DNA from: Campylobacterales bacterium
GTDB taxonomy: Bacteria > Campylobacterota > Campylobacteria > Campylobacterales > QNZT01
DNA length: 6,525 nt
Direction of reading: 5' to 3'
Assembly: GCA_015489185.1 (NCBI GenBank)
Contig: WGAE01000162.1
Coordinates: forward strand, 1-6,525
Positions within the stretch are counted from its first letter, which is position 1. Every line of letters starts with the position of its first letter. The position numbers and the translations under genes were made by a program. The notes beneath the pieces were generated by a model. That model saw only the letters and a list, made by a program, of their open reading frames with translations. It had not been told where the DNA came from and did no database searches. Positions 5,813 through 6,525 of the stretch are shown here, in pieces.

Positions 5813-6477
5813 AGCGGCTTCTCGATGTAATACCCCAGACTCTGTTTGTTTTTCAACAGCTTCGGAGGCAGTTTTTTACGTAAAATCTTGATAAATGAGC
5901 GTATCGCGTAAGAAGTGGGAGGATTATCTTTCCAGATCAGGTTGATATCGTCATACGTCACATACCCCTTGCTTGCAAGTATATCCAGAAACTCCAGCTC
6001 TTTGAGCGTCAGCGGATGGGTCTTGTCTTCAGATTTTATCACCCCCTGCGTCTTATCGACATAGACATTCTCCGCGATACGAACATAGTTGCTATGCATA
6101 AAACTCTCGTTGAGTTTTTCGAGCAGTTCTCTTAGTTTACGCGAGGTAAAAGGTTTGACGATGTATTTGTCGAGTTTCAGTTCGACCGATTCCAGCAAAT
6201 AATCGGTCTTGGTATAGGCGGAGATCACGACAATCGGAATTGTCGCGTTAAGTTTGCGTATCTTTTTGATCAGATTGATTCCGTTGAGTTTAGGCAGTTC
6301 AATGTCAACAAGCAAAAGATCGACCTGATGTTCCAAAAACTTCCTATACCCCTCCTCTCCGTCAACGGCAGTATAGATTTGTCCGAAATAGTTTTGCAAA
6401 AGTTTTGAAATATTTTGCAATACTACCGGATCGTCTTCAATATACAAAAGGCTCTTGTCTTTCAAATTATTATACAT
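5809..6477 (-). CDS. OmpR/PhoB-family response regulator
   Basis: DNA-binding output of the two-component system, cotranscribed with the kinase by a 4-base overlap. The 222-residue protein has a receiver domain (about 7-122): acidic pocket E14-D15-D16, phosphoacceptor Asp58 in LLLVDIELPKLNG, Ser86 in VVISAYT at the conserved Thr/Ser position, Tyr105 and Lys108 in KYIVKPF. The C-terminal winged helix (about 130-222) has LTLKELEFLDILA (156-168), recognition helix SYAIRSFIKILRKKL (189-203) and the closing hairpin LGYYIE (214-219), so it belongs to the OmpR/PhoB class. Length is normal for the family. The ATG is preceded by AGGCGG with only 3 bases between, which is close. Its targets are not shown by sequence, but 11-base direct repeats, the kind of site this family binds, precede exbB and the receptor gene in this window. 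Confidence 0.92.
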   Translation of the reverse strand: MYNNLKDKSLLYIEDDPVVLQNISKLLQNYFGQIYTAVDGEEGYRKFLEHQVDLLLVDIELPKLNGINLIKKIRKLNATIPIVVISAYTKTDYLLESVELKLDKYIVKPFTSRKLRELLEKLNESFMHSNYVRIAENVYVDKTQGVIKSEDKTHPLTLKELEFLDILASKGYVTYDDINLIWKDNPPTSYAIRSFIKILRKKLPPKLLKNKQSLGYYIEKPL

Positions 6478-6513
6478 TTACCGCCTGGAACCTAAATAGT
6501 TTTAATTAAAAAT

Positions 6514-6519
6514 ATTCTA
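6514..6519 (-). promoter_or_regulatory. Candidate -10 box of the two-component operon
   Basis: On the - strand, TGATAGAAT provides an extended -10 with TAGAAT at 6519-6514, giving a leader of roughly 30 bases before the regulator ATG. The -35 region is beyond the window edge. A small palindrome TTTAATTAAA (6501-6510) follows near the expected transcription start. No TTAACA repeat is visible in the part present. Confidence 0.4.
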
Positions 6520-6525
6520 TCAAAG

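Noticed and set aside
1..6525. CRISPR arrays, insertion sequences, tRNA or rRNA genes
   Set aside because: No regular repeat-spacer pattern, transposase, terminal inverted repeats or structured RNA gene was seen; nearly all of the window is occupied by seven ordinary genes.

Overview
The window looks like chromosomal DNA from a member of the Campylobacterota (former Epsilonproteobacteria). The evidence is the short three-helix ExbB with its ALKATAAGL motif, the TonB with a Tyr where the usual anchor His sits, the histidine kinase with the AHQWRQPIN box, and AT-rich promoters with good -10 boxes but poor -35 boxes. The moderate GC content fits free-living sulfur or hydrogen oxidisers better than Campylobacter or Helicobacter, but genus cannot be fixed from the sequence.

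Left half, + strand (1-3688): a compact outer-membrane transport unit, exbB-exbD-tonB followed by one TonB-dependent receptor. exbB and exbD overlap (ATGA), and tonB follows after 8 bases with a TTG start. The receptor has its own promoter and a strong AGGAGG ribosome binding site. Its plug carries GACPNRMDPP and its barrel carries HPM, which together match the CxxxM/HxM copper site of the OprC/NosA copper receptors. The locus therefore reads as a self-contained system that imports copper across the outer membrane, with its own energy-coupling motor.

Right half, - strand (3754-6477): an OmpR/PhoB-family response regulator and a membrane histidine kinase with a tandem Cache-like sensor overlap by 4 bases (GTGA) and form a two-component operon. 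Downstream of them a 73-residue helix-turn-helix protein has its own promoter. The two halves converge at a short intergenic region (3689-3753) that holds a hairpin.

The most notable signal is regulatory. The promoters of exbB and of the receptor share the layout TTAACA-N5-TTAACW-N9-YATAAT, with identical spacing. An 11-base direct-repeat period just upstream of the -10 box is the classic form of an OmpR/PhoB-family operator, and the window encodes such a regulator. A related 11-base direct repeat (TGACACA-N4-TGACACA on the - strand) precedes the small helix-turn-helix gene. The working hypothesis is a copper-uptake regulon under an OmpR-type regulator, possibly the one encoded here. Only the repeats and gene order are seen directly; the regulatory link is inference.
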